DNA of 64,000 nt from Deltaproteobacteria bacterium. Lineage in GTDB: Bacteria; Desulfobacterota; Syntrophia; Syntrophales; UBA2210. The notes under the pieces were generated by a model. The model did no database searches. It was not told where the DNA came from and was given only the letters and a program-made list of their open reading frames with translations. The position numbers and the translations under genes were made by a program. The stretch is taken from contig JAFGPZ010000038.1 in NCBI GenBank assembly GCA_016935935.1, positions 1-64,000 of the forward strand, in the 5' to 3' direction. Positions 35,778 to 43,780 of the stretch are shown piece after piece. How positions within the stretch are numbered: position 1 is the first letter of the stretch; every line of letters starts with the position of its first letter.

Positions 35778-36572
35778 ATGTTGGATATTAAGGGATCTGT
35801 TGCCGTTATTACCGGAGGAGGAAGCGGAATCGGCGAGAGTTTGGCGAAATTCTGGGTACAGAACGGTGGAAAAGTAGTTCTTGGCGATGTAGTTCCAGAA
35901 GGTCTTGCTCGTGTGGAAGCAGACATAAAGAAGATGGGTGGAGAGGTAGCCACCATAGTGGGAGATATTACTAAAGATGAGGATTGTGCGGCCCTGGCGA
36001 AGCTGGCGATAGACAAATTCGGTGCCATAAATCTGGTGGTTCCCTGTGCGGGAATCATAAAGGATGGAATGATGGTGTCGCCGGACAGAGAAACGGGGAA
36101 AGTGACGAAGAAGATGAGCACGGACCAGTTTCAGGCGGTAATCAACATTAACCTGACGGGTGTGTTTCTGACGGTAAGAGAATGTGCCGAGCAGATGATC
36201 AACAACAACTGCAAGGGGCTCATCTGCCTGATTTCATCGACGGGATCACTGGGAACGGCAGGTCAGATAAACTACTCATCGACGAAGGCGGCCATGTCTG
36301 TTATGCCTAAGGTCATCACGGCAGAGTTTTTCAGGCGAGGTCTTGCCGATAAGATTCGTTGTGTTGCTATTGCTCCCGGGTATGTTGGAACGGCAATGGT
36401 CAAGGGTATGAATCAGAAAGCCCTTGACATGATTCTAGAAAATGTACCCATCGGTCGACTGGTGGAACCTGAAGAGGTGGCTTCCTTAGTCGCTGAGCTG
36501 TACAGAAATGAAGCGATAAATGCAGATGTATACTTCATTCACGGCGGACTTAGACTGGGCTCTAAGGGTTAA
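35778..36572 (+). CDS. Short-chain dehydrogenase/reductase
   Basis: 264 residues of the classical SDR type. The cofactor loop is VITGGGSGIGES near residue 9. An Asp at the end of the second strand (VLGDVVPEG) favours NAD over NADP. Catalytic residues are Ser in LISSTGS and YSSTK. AAAGGAGG precedes the ATG. Given its place after ligase, mutase and lyase, it likely oxidises a 3-hydroxyacyl-CoA (for example 3-hydroxybutyryl-CoA to acetoacetyl-CoA) or the alcohol produced by the rearrangement; this is inference. The operon ends here, with a long palindrome 43 bases downstream. Confidence 0.9.
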   Translation: MLDIKGSVAVITGGGSGIGESLAKFWVQNGGKVVLGDVVPEGLARVEADIKKMGGEVATIVGDITKDEDCAALAKLAIDKFGAINLVVPCAGIIKDGMMVSPDRETGKVTKKMSTDQFQAVININLTGVFLTVRECAEQMINNNCKGLICLISSTGSLGTAGQINYSSTKAAMSVMPKVITAEFFRRGLADKIRCVAIAPGYVGTAMVKGMNQKALDMILENVPIGRLVEPEEVASLVAELYRNEAINADVYFIHGGLRLGSKG

Positions 36573-36614
36573 AAGAAGTTCTCTCTTGATGCTTCTAATA
36601 AATAATACAGTGTG

Positions 36615-36650
36615 ACGTAAAATACCCCGCCAAGGCGGGGTATTTTACGT
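36615..36650. terminator. Perfect 17-bp palindrome, likely bidirectional terminator
   Basis: The 17-base arm at 36615-36631 (starting ACGTAAAATACCCC) pairs exactly with 36634-36650 around a two-base centre AA. The GC core sits next to A/T tracts on both sides, as in bidirectional terminators. The core TACCCCGCC is shared with the hairpin at 10853. Confidence 0.75.
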
Positions 36651-36940
36651 AGTAGCAGGAAATAAAACTTCACTTCTTTCGAATTTTAAGTTGATGAACT
36701 ACAGGATATAACACCTTTTCGTTTTTCAAGAGGTTTTTAGAATAAATCTAAGGTTTGCTGCAGGCTGTTCCAAAATTCGCCTTTCGGGCTAAGATAGTTG
36801 AAATCGGTATAAAATTAATCCTTCCGCTTCGCCAGGAGTTATTCGTAAAACCATCTTAATGACTGCTCAAAGGTATTTATGCTTGGACAACGTTATTACG
36901 AAAGAACCCATACTTTATCAGTAAAAATTGTGGAAGAGAT
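36651..36940. other. Gene-free stretch before the MBL genes
   Basis: About 290 AT-rich bases after the palindrome; no promoter with both boxes and no small gene are evident. Confidence 0.45.
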
Positions 36941-37831
36941 GTGGTAAGAGTAGAAAAAGTTGATTCAAGAATAGATGCTATTACTATAGACGAAAAAAGA
37001 ACCGTCTGGTTGATAAAAGGTGAAAGAAATGTACTGATCGATGCCGGATACCCTTCTGATATTGATGATCTATGTTTAGGGCTGGAAAGTGTGTCTATGA
37101 AACCTCAAGATATTCATTATCTTGTGTTGACCCATATTCATATTGATCATGCCGGGGGTGCTGGAAGCATAGCGCTGAAAAACCCTGCACTGAAAATATT
37201 TGTACATGAAAAAGGGGCGAGTGCTATCGTAAATCCGGAAAAATTGATATTCAGCGTAAGAAGGGTCTACGGGAAACAGTATGAGGAAATGGGGGAAATC
37301 TTGCCCTTATCATGCAGTGATATGGTGGTTCCTGTAAAAACAGGAGACAGGATAGATCTGGGAGATTCGGTGCTGGAGGTCTATTATACTCCGGGACATG
37401 CAAAACATCATGTCGTCTATTTTGACAGAATATCTGAATCGATTTTTTCAGGAGACGCATTGGGGAGTAAATACAAAAATCTGCCCAACTTTGTGCTGTC
37501 TCCACCTTCTGATTATGACAGGGAATCAGCAAAGAAATCTATCGATTTGATAGAAAGTCTCAAACCGAAGAGGATAAATTTTGCCCACTGCGGGTCATAT
37601 TATATAGGAAATAAAAAAAATATTTATAATGAGCTGAAAAAAAAGCATGATGTCTGGACACAGTGTGTGATAGGGATTATTAAGGAAATTGGTAACTTAA
37701 ACGAAGATGAAATCTTCAAAAGATTCCTGGAGAAAGTGCCTGGTCTTAAAAAGTATCCCGATCAATATCTTTCATTTCATATGAGCGTCAGAGGGATCCT
37801 GTTATATTTAAAGAGAAAGGGCATCATGTAG
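36941..37831 (+). CDS. Metallo-beta-lactamase-fold hydrolase
   Basis: 296 residues starting at GTG. The metal-binding motif THIHIDHAGG is near residue 64, further ligands are in YTPGHAKHH (His) and SGDALG (Asp), and the late His is in NFAHCGSY. The last about 80 residues form a helical domain (KSIDLIESL onwards), the layout of the MBL proteins related to thioesterase/lactonase-like enzymes. The nearest functional guess is a hydrolase of a CoA thioester or lactone. GGAAGAG lies very close to the GTG. The second MBL gene starts 12 bases after it. Confidence 0.82.
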   Translation: MVRVEKVDSRIDAITIDEKRTVWLIKGERNVLIDAGYPSDIDDLCLGLESVSMKPQDIHYLVLTHIHIDHAGGAGSIALKNPALKIFVHEKGASAIVNPEKLIFSVRRVYGKQYEEMGEILPLSCSDMVVPVKTGDRIDLGDSVLEVYYTPGHAKHHVVYFDRISESIFSGDALGSKYKNLPNFVLSPPSDYDRESAKKSIDLIESLKPKRINFAHCGSYYIGNKKNIYNELKKKHDVWTQCVIGIIKEIGNLNEDEIFKRFLEKVPGLKKYPDQYLSFHMSVRGILLYLKRKGIM

Positions 37832-37843
37832 GGGGATAATAAT

Positions 37844-38503
37844 ATGTTTTTTCATCAGATGGAAGTCGGATTTCATGCGGTTTACGCCTATCTTATCGGT
37901 GATTCGGAAACGGGTGATGCAGTTATAGTGGATCCGGCCGACGATGTGGATGGAATCATAATTCTGGCAGAGGACAATAATCTGAATATAAAATATATAC
38001 TCAATACTCACGGGCATGTGGATCATATTATGGGAAATGCCGAGATGAAGGAGAAAACAGGGGCTCAGATTATAATTCATAAAGATGAGGCAGACTATCT
38101 TGAAAAGATAGGAGATATATGGCTTGATATGTTTAATGCCCGAAGATCTCCACCGGCTGATAAGGTTATTGAAGAGGGAGATATACTCCACATAGGAAAG
38201 TTTAAATGGCGTGTAATTCACACTCCCGGTCATACACCAGGAGGCATTTGTCTTTATAATGAAGCAGAGGGAATCTGTTTGACGGGAGATACATTGTTCG
38301 TTGGATCTGTAGGGAGAACTGACGGACCCAAGGCATCCTGGCCACAACTATCCAATTCGATAAAGACAAAGCTGCTGGTGTTGCCTGATGATACCCAGGT
38401 GTTTCCGGGGCACAACTATGGTTTCTATCCCAGTTCAACCATTGGTTACGAGCGTGAACATAATCCATTTGTAAACGGGTCTTGTGATATTGATATGTTT
38501 TGA
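37844..38503 (+). CDS. Metallo-beta-lactamase-fold hydrolase (glyoxalase II-like)
   Basis: 219 residues, close to the 200-220 of short glyoxalase-II-like proteins. Ligands: THGHVDHIMG near residue 57, HTPGHTPGG near 128, LTGDTLF near 147 and FPGHNYG near 187. Such proteins hydrolyse S-acyl thiols. It is cotranscribed with the MBL gene 12 bases upstream (GGGGGAT before ATG) and precedes the large TPR gene. Both MBL genes are placed so that they could act as CoA-recycling thioesterases for the acyl-CoA pathway, but I have no direct evidence for a substrate. Confidence 0.87.
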   Translation: MFFHQMEVGFHAVYAYLIGDSETGDAVIVDPADDVDGIIILAEDNNLNIKYILNTHGHVDHIMGNAEMKEKTGAQIIIHKDEADYLEKIGDIWLDMFNARRSPPADKVIEEGDILHIGKFKWRVIHTPGHTPGGICLYNEAEGICLTGDTLFVGSVGRTDGPKASWPQLSNSIKTKLLVLPDDTQVFPGHNYGFYPSSTIGYEREHNPFVNGSCDIDMF

Positions 38504-38628
38504 CGGTGTTATGGTTATGATTATGATGTGTTTTATGAAAACGATATATGCAGGATAATGGCAATAAGACGACATTATTGCTGCTGAATATAGAAAGAAC
38601 AGACTAAATATAAAATTGGGGTGATTTC

Positions 38629-41514
38629 ATGAACATGCAAAAGAATGAGTTGAGAGAAGCTAACTTACAGGCACTATCCGATTTTTATCGGTCCGGAACT
38701 GAAAAAATATATTTGATTATCGGAAATGATGACCATGCAATACATGATTTCTATGAAGAGTGTATGGCAAGGGCTTCAGAAAACAATAATCTCATATTAC
38801 GTTTTGAGATAAGACACAAGGAACACTCGAAGCACTTTCTTTATCGATGGTTGTATGAAATGGTGTCGGGGAAATCCTTTTTTGATGTTGGGTCATGGTC
38901 GGATATTACTGCAGAAGACCCGAATCTGAAAAAGAAACTGGAGCTGTTATTGGAAAAAGATATTCGTCCGCTGGAAATCAGGTTTCTGGAAGGCGTAAGA
39001 TTCATTGCTGATAAATTAAAACAGAGACAGAAATTACTCCTTTCAATATTACCCGGAACAGACCTTAACGACAGGGTTTTCGTGGATTTCTTCCGATCTA
39101 TAATTAATGTATTACCTGTTAGCGTAAAGATGATTATATGGCAGGCTGAAAAGGATGTCGTAGCGCAGCAGGAAGATTTTTCACCATCAAACCGTATTAT
39201 CCTGGAAGATGGTATAGATGAAAAAAGAATAACGATCGGAAAGAAATATGAAACGTATTACCGGACTGATGAGGGAATCGAGGGTCGTATAATTCGGGCG
39301 ATGTCACACTTTGTATATCCGGTGGATCTTGAATTTCTATCCGATGTTCTTGATGAGGATAAGAAACTTTTACAAAAGGCAGTGCAGTCGGACGAATTAT
39401 CGGATTTGATAGAAGTTGATTCCGGAAATTGTTTCAGGCTGACCTATCCTCGCACTGTCCAGAGTGAAGATACGAGTCAATACAGCTTTGATGATCATGA
39501 TAAGCGTGCAATCGAATATATAGAGAGAAGATTTTTGAGTGAATCGGGTACATATTCCGATCTGCTGTACCATTCATATATTATGTCTCACATCAGTGAT
39601 CCTGACTTTGTTGCCGAACATATTATGAAAACGTGCCGCACTAAGATGGATATGGGAGGTGCCGATGTATGCGAACTGGAGTTCGAATATTCCCTGTCTC
39701 TTATGGGTGAAAATAATGAACATCAGAAGGCAGCGTTGCTTCTCAAATTGGGAGAGTTGCGAGAATCAAAGATGCGTAATGCAGAAGCAATAGAAGTTAT
39801 TGATAAGTCTATTGAAATATTCAGAAAAACGGGGAATAAGCAGGACCTTCAGCGTGCGCTTGAATTAAAGGGTCAGGCTGCCTTTTCTATGAGGGAGATT
39901 GATACAGCCCGAGTGTCACTTGAAGAGTCATTAAATATTGCGCGTGATATGGGCAAGGATGTTTTGTCTGCCGATATATTAAGTCAGTTGGGATATCTGT
40001 TTTATTCTATGAAAAAGCTTGATGAGGCCGAACGAGCTTACAGTGGATCACTAGATATTTATAGAAACATTGGAAAAACGAACGAAGAGGAAGGCAGAAA
40101 AGGAGAGGCGGCACAGTTGGCAAATCTGGGCCACACAAACTATGCAAAAGGCGAATTCATAAAAGCGGACGAGTTTCATCGCAAGGCCCTTGAAATATAT
40201 GAATCTCTGGGTGACCAGGATGCCCAGACGAAACAGTGGGGTTACCTTGGGCATACATATTTTGCGAAAGGGGATTTTGATAAAGCTGTTGAAGCCTATG
40301 AGAAATCAGCGGATATCGAGGAAAAATACGGTGATCCTCAGAAAGCAATACAGCGATATGCCAGTATCGGTCATGCTTTATATGCACAAAGAAAACCAGA
40401 ACTTGCAATAGAATCTTTTCAGAAGGCGTTAGACAGATACCGGGAATCGGGTGACATCGAAGGACAGGCAGCTCAGCTTTCGAACCTCGGACTCGTCAAG
40501 GGGGACCGTGGGGAGCACGATCGAGCGATTGAATATTTTGAGCAGGCGGCAGAATTGTTTAAGAGCATTGGTGATCCTCTGAACGAGACCTCACAGATTG
40601 TTCGAATGGGTCATATTAGATTGGCACAGAAAAAATATGAAGATGCTGAAAATTTATACAAAAAGGCACTGGATCAATATGAAGTCGTTCAGTACCCGAT
40701 TGGTAAGGCCGAAACTCACCTTAACCTGGGGCAGTTTTATTACGAAAGAAATCGCTGGGAAGAAGCGACAGACTGTTTCAAAAATGCGAGCACGGTTTAC
40801 TCCGAAATGAGGAACAGTGAAAGAGAGGCATCATGCCTCGTATCGCAGGGTTATGCGGAAGCGGCTTCAGGAGACATGGATTCTGCAATTAATACGATCG
40901 ATCGGGCCATAGAGATATACGCTAATATTCATGACCAGTCTGGTATTGCCAATGCTAAATCCAAGAAGGGTCTCATATACTTTGAGAAGAGAAATTTTGA
41001 AGATGCCGAGAGGCTTTACCGGGAAGCCCTGGAAGAATATCAGAAAATGGAAGACAGGGGAGGCGAGTCAAGTCAACTGGCAAATCTGGGAACGTTATAT
41101 TATGAAACCGAACAGTTGGCAAAGGCACGAAAGGAATACGAGAAGGCGTTGCTCATTCTGCGAGGCATGAGCAATCCGCTTGGACTTGCAGGTGTTCTTA
41201 CTAGCATGAGCTATGTATATGAACAGGAGAAAAAATATGGCGAGGCAAGTTCCAGTTTGAAAGAGGCCCGTAAGATTTACGAAAACCTTAATATGGAAGC
41301 AGAGGTGAATATGCTGGATACCCGCATTTCATTTCTGGAGAAGGAGGCCGAAAAATCCCTGGAAAATATCAGGGCTGAACTATTCTCGGGACTATCCGAT
41401 AAGAGCAAGTCCACATCTCGCAAGAAACAGTCTAAGAAAAATGCAAAGATCGGGCGTAATGATCCATGTCCGTGCGGAAGCGGTAAAAAATATAAAAATT
41501 GCTGCGGTGCTTAA
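38629..41514 (+). CDS. Large TPR protein with N-terminal degenerate ATPase-like domain and C-terminal SEC-C zinc motif
   Basis: 961 residues. Residues 1 to about 270 look like a STAND/AAA-type ATPase domain that has lost its Walker A: where a GxxGxGKT loop would be, the sequence reads IIGNDDHAIHDF, and the Walker-B-like strand is KLLLSILPGTD. From about 360 to 920 at least a dozen TPR units follow, several with the NLG/LGxxxYxxG pattern (AQLANLGHTNYAKGEF, GYLGHTYFAKGDF). After a Lys/Ser-rich linker the protein ends with a SEC-C motif, NDPCPCGSGKKYKNCC, a zinc site also found at the SecA C-terminus. No signal peptide. A protein-interaction or scaffold role is likely; GGGGTGAT precedes the ATG. 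Confidence 0.8.
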   Translation: MNMQKNELREANLQALSDFYRSGTEKIYLIIGNDDHAIHDFYEECMARASENNNLILRFEIRHKEHSKHFLYRWLYEMVSGKSFFDVGSWSDITAEDPNLKKKLELLLEKDIRPLEIRFLEGVRFIADKLKQRQKLLLSILPGTDLNDRVFVDFFRSIINVLPVSVKMIIWQAEKDVVAQQEDFSPSNRIILEDGIDEKRITIGKKYETYYRTDEGIEGRIIRAMSHFVYPVDLEFLSDVLDEDKKLLQKAVQSDELSDLIEVDSGNCFRLTYPRTVQSEDTSQYSFDDHDKRAIEYIERRFLSESGTYSDLLYHSYIMSHISDPDFVAEHIMKTCRTKMDMGGADVCELEFEYSLSLMGENNEHQKAALLLKLGELRESKMRNAEAIEVIDKSIEIFRKTGNKQDLQRALELKGQAAFSMREIDTARVSLEESLNIARDMGKDVLSADILSQLGYLFYSMKKLDEAERAYSGSLDIYRNIGKTNEEEGRKGEAAQLANLGHTNYAKGEFIKADEFHRKALEIYESLGDQDAQTKQWGYLGHTYFAKGDFDKAVEAYEKSADIEEKYGDPQKAIQRYASIGHALYAQRKPELAIESFQKALDRYRESGDIEGQAAQLSNLGLVKGDRGEHDRAIEYFEQAAELFKSIGDPLNETSQIVRMGHIRLAQKKYEDAENLYKKALDQYEVVQYPIGKAETHLNLGQFYYERNRWEEATDCFKNASTVYSEMRNSEREASCLVSQGYAEAASGDMDSAINTIDRAIEIYANIHDQSGIANAKSKKGLIYFEKRNFEDAERLYREALEEYQKMEDRGGESSQLANLGTLYYETEQLAKARKEYEKALLILRGMSNPLGLAGVLTSMSYVYEQEKKYGEASSSLKEARKIYENLNMEAEVNMLDTRISFLEKEAEKSLENIRAELFSGLSDKSKSTSRKKQSKKNAKIGRNDPCPCGSGKKYKNCCGA

Positions 41515-41582
41515 TTTGGCGGGCTTCAATAGCTTACATATTCAGGTAATTGTGCAAAGCTTTGATATATAGGGAGGGTATT

Positions 41583-42002
41583 ATGGAAGAAGATCGAGTC
41601 AAGAGTATTGTGCAACAGGCAGTTGGTATTACGAACGAAGACTGGGAGATCTTTAAAGCGGGGAGTCCCGGTGTCTATAAATTCTTTACACGAATCGAAG
41701 AAGTTGCCAGGAGCAGAATTATTGCTGAGGTTATTGAATCAAAATATTGTGCGGCCGGCCTTAAAAAGGGACAAAAAATTGTTATTGAAGGGGGTGCGCT
41801 AATCCCTGAAAAATCAACCGCTCCGCTGTGCATGCGTGCAATAGGGCCGCTTACGGATTTTGTCAATACCATTTTAGAGAAGATTGTTGCCGGAGAAGAT
41901 CCCAACGAAAGAGTGTTTATGGTAGCAGAGTGTTTGGATCCAGGGCTGCAATCAGGCGGTCTCGGCAAGGTTAAATTCAGGGTTCGTGTGGAATCCTTAT
42001 AG
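41583..42002 (+). CDS. Small conserved protein, TIGR04076-like
   Basis: 139 residues from the ATG at 41583, which GGGAGGG precedes; an in-frame start at 41550 has no ribosome site. The core (EVIESKYCAAGLKKGQ, APLCMRAIGPL, and the closing KVKFRVRVESL) resembles the uncharacterised TIGR04076 family of small anaerobe proteins with a conserved Cys next to a Gly-Lys-Gly turn. I recall these near anaerobic oxidoreductase and radical enzyme genes, but the assignment is from memory and the function is unknown. It converges with the radical SAM gene on the opposite strand. Confidence 0.6.
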   Translation: MEEDRVKSIVQQAVGITNEDWEIFKAGSPGVYKFFTRIEEVARSRIIAEVIESKYCAAGLKKGQKIVIEGGALIPEKSTAPLCMRAIGPLTDFVNTILEKIVAGEDPNERVFMVAECLDPGLQSGGLGKVKFRVRVESL

Positions 42003-42054
42003 GAATTTATTGGTTTCCGTGTGATAATTATAGAAGTCAGCGGATAAGCATGTT

Positions 42055-43278
42055 TTAAAAATCTTCGGAGCCTATGGCAAGGTCAAGAGGATCGGTAGCA
42101 AGTGGTATCCCCGGTCCTCCCTGTACGACAACCTTACGAAGACCCGCTGCCTCGACTGCTTTTTGTGCCGCCTCAAGATCATCACTGCTGACAAAGGGTA
42201 AATTACGCAGGCGAAAAGCAGGCTGATATTCGACGAGCGTGACGGGAATATCTTTGCTTATATCTGCCAGGGTTAGTGCCATCTCTTTCAACTCTTCCAG
42301 TGTATGAATGGCAGGAAAGTAGGGAAAGCTCACCGCCATGAAGAGTTTTTCCTTATATCTCTCGTTTATATAGCGAACCGCTTCCCACGATGTTTCCAGA
42401 TATTGTCGTGCTTTTTCTTCCGACTTCACACCGCACAGCTCCATAAAAGTCTTCAGATGTAAGGCTTTAATATCGGGCGATATATGAGTAATTCCGGATT
42501 CTATCAGATCATCGATGTAATCGGTAGTTAAAAGGGATGCGTTTGTGTCGAGCTGAATACGAATATTCGGGACCGTTTTTCGAAGCTCGTGAACCGTCTC
42601 CAGAAGCCATCTGCGGTTCAGAGTTGGCTCTCCACCGGAAATGCCAACCCAACTATCCTCTTTCTGGTCAAGATGAAGTTTCGAAACAGCTTCACGAGGG
42701 TTCATGGCCCGTCCGTTCGATGCAAATGTCATGTCCCAGTTGTGGCAGATGCCGCAGGAGTAATTACAGCCGTGAGTAAAAACGGAAGGATCGTAATGGG
42801 GGTGAGGACGCATAAGGGTGATAATTCGGACTGCTTCAGAGTTTTCTTTAATGGTGTCATCGTCGGTTACGATATCCATACCCTCTTGCAGGGGTGTAAC
42901 GCAACTTCGGGTTAGCACACCGTTGATCAGAACGGCGCAGTCCCAGCACCCGCCTGTTTCGCACAGTGCTTCATAATTTCTTTCTGTCAGGTTGTTTTTG
43001 CTGATTGCCCCCTCTTTTCCCAATGCTCTTATCAGATTCAAAACGGAGACAGGACCGCTCGCCGTAAAAGCCTGCCCGTCAACTGTGCACCGAATAGACT
43101 CGCTGGTTTCGCCTATCATGAGCGATATGGCTTCCTGGGGACAACCTTTTATACAGGCACCGCATCCGATACAGATGCCTGTTTCCTTCTGTGGGCAATT
43201 AATTTCATGATTACAGAAACCGCAGTGCAGGCAACTTTCATTCCTGACCGCAAAAAAGCGATCTATATCTATTCCCAT
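42055..43278 (-). CDS. Radical SAM protein fused to 2[4Fe-4S] ferredoxin and [2Fe-2S] domains
   Basis: 407 residues from ATG 43278; a TTG at 43308 would add ten residues. Domains in order: two ferredoxin clusters (CLHCGFC...CP and CIGCGACIKGCP, residues about 10-45); a plant-type or succinate-dehydrogenase-like 2Fe-2S segment (CETGGCWDC then RSC, about 105-130); then a radical SAM core with CNYSCGIC (CxxxCxxC, near 170) and GISGGEPTLN for SAM binding. The core is nearest the PFL-activase/AmrS-like group. Glycyl radical activases often carry inserted ferredoxins, but the additional 2Fe-2S domain is not something I know from that group. No glycyl radical enzyme is in the window. It overlaps the 133-residue gene by 10 bases, downstream of the thiamine-diphosphate enzyme. 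Confidence 0.85.
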   Translation of the reverse strand: MGIDIDRFFAVRNESCLHCGFCNHEINCPQKETGICIGCGACIKGCPQEAISLMIGETSESIRCTVDGQAFTASGPVSVLNLIRALGKEGAISKNNLTERNYEALCETGGCWDCAVLINGVLTRSCVTPLQEGMDIVTDDDTIKENSEAVRIITLMRPHPHYDPSVFTHGCNYSCGICHNWDMTFASNGRAMNPREAVSKLHLDQKEDSWVGISGGEPTLNRRWLLETVHELRKTVPNIRIQLDTNASLLTTDYIDDLIESGITHISPDIKALHLKTFMELCGVKSEEKARQYLETSWEAVRYINERYKEKLFMAVSFPYFPAIHTLEELKEMALTLADISKDIPVTLVEYQPAFRLRNLPFVSSDDLEAAQKAVEAAGLRKVVVQGGPGIPLATDPLDLAIGSEDF

Positions 43279-43670
43279 ATTACTTTTACACCGTCTGCAG
43301 TTTCGCAAAATTGAAATTCATATTCATTCCAGAACAAGTCTTCTGCCCACGGTGTTACGTCCTCCATCTTATCCACACCCAGCCTTGACAGGAACTCTTC
43401 CTTGGTTGGCAGGTTTGTTATAAGATCATCAATCCTGGGAAGAGGAATGAAATCATGAGGATGCTCGCAATCATGACTTGCAAAAACCACATCTCCTTTA
43501 TTAACTTGAGTTGCAAAGCCGAGCGCCACGAAGATTTCCTGAGGAAAATCGGCACGCTTGAAGAGCTGCTTTACATATCCTATAACTACGCTTCGTGTCA
43601 TAGTAGTTTCTTCTATCCTGTCATGAAAGGGACGTCCTGCCTGAAAAAGCATGTTTAAACGGTTATCCAT
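43269..43670 (-). CDS. Hypothetical protein of the TPP/radical-SAM operon (133 residues)
   Basis: Start at 43670 after GAGGAGG; longer frames lack a ribosome site. The protein (start MDNRLNMLFQAGRPFHD) is acidic, soluble and aromatic-rich, with a Cys-His pair (HDCEHPHDF) near residue 68 and one more Cys (FQFCETADG) near the end. No family is recognised. It lies between the thiamine-diphosphate enzyme (110 bases upstream, with a terminator-like hairpin between) and the radical SAM gene (overlapping). This suggests a small partner subunit or carrier for one of them. Confidence 0.7.
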   Translation of the reverse strand: MDNRLNMLFQAGRPFHDRIEETTMTRSVVIGYVKQLFKRADFPQEIFVALGFATQVNKGDVVFASHDCEHPHDFIPLPRIDDLITNLPTKEEFLSRLGVDKMEDVTPWAEDLFWNEYEFQFCETADGVKVIWE

Positions 43671-43692
43671 GATAGGTCCTCCTCTGTCACAA

Positions 43693-43731
43693 TTAAAAAA
43701 TGAGGGGGCCATGCCGGAGCATGGACCCCCT
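43693..43731 (-). terminator. Terminator or attenuator between TPP enzyme and 133-residue gene
   Basis: On the - strand AGGGGG and CCATGC pair with GCATGG and CCCCT around a four-base loop (43731-43703), followed by CATTTTTTAATT. As it precedes the 133-residue gene, it should cut transcription of the downstream radical SAM pair to a fraction of the TPP gene level. Confidence 0.75.
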
Positions 43732-43780
43732 GTTGTGGTTTTTATATCAGATGTTCACATTGTTCCAACGCAAATTCACA

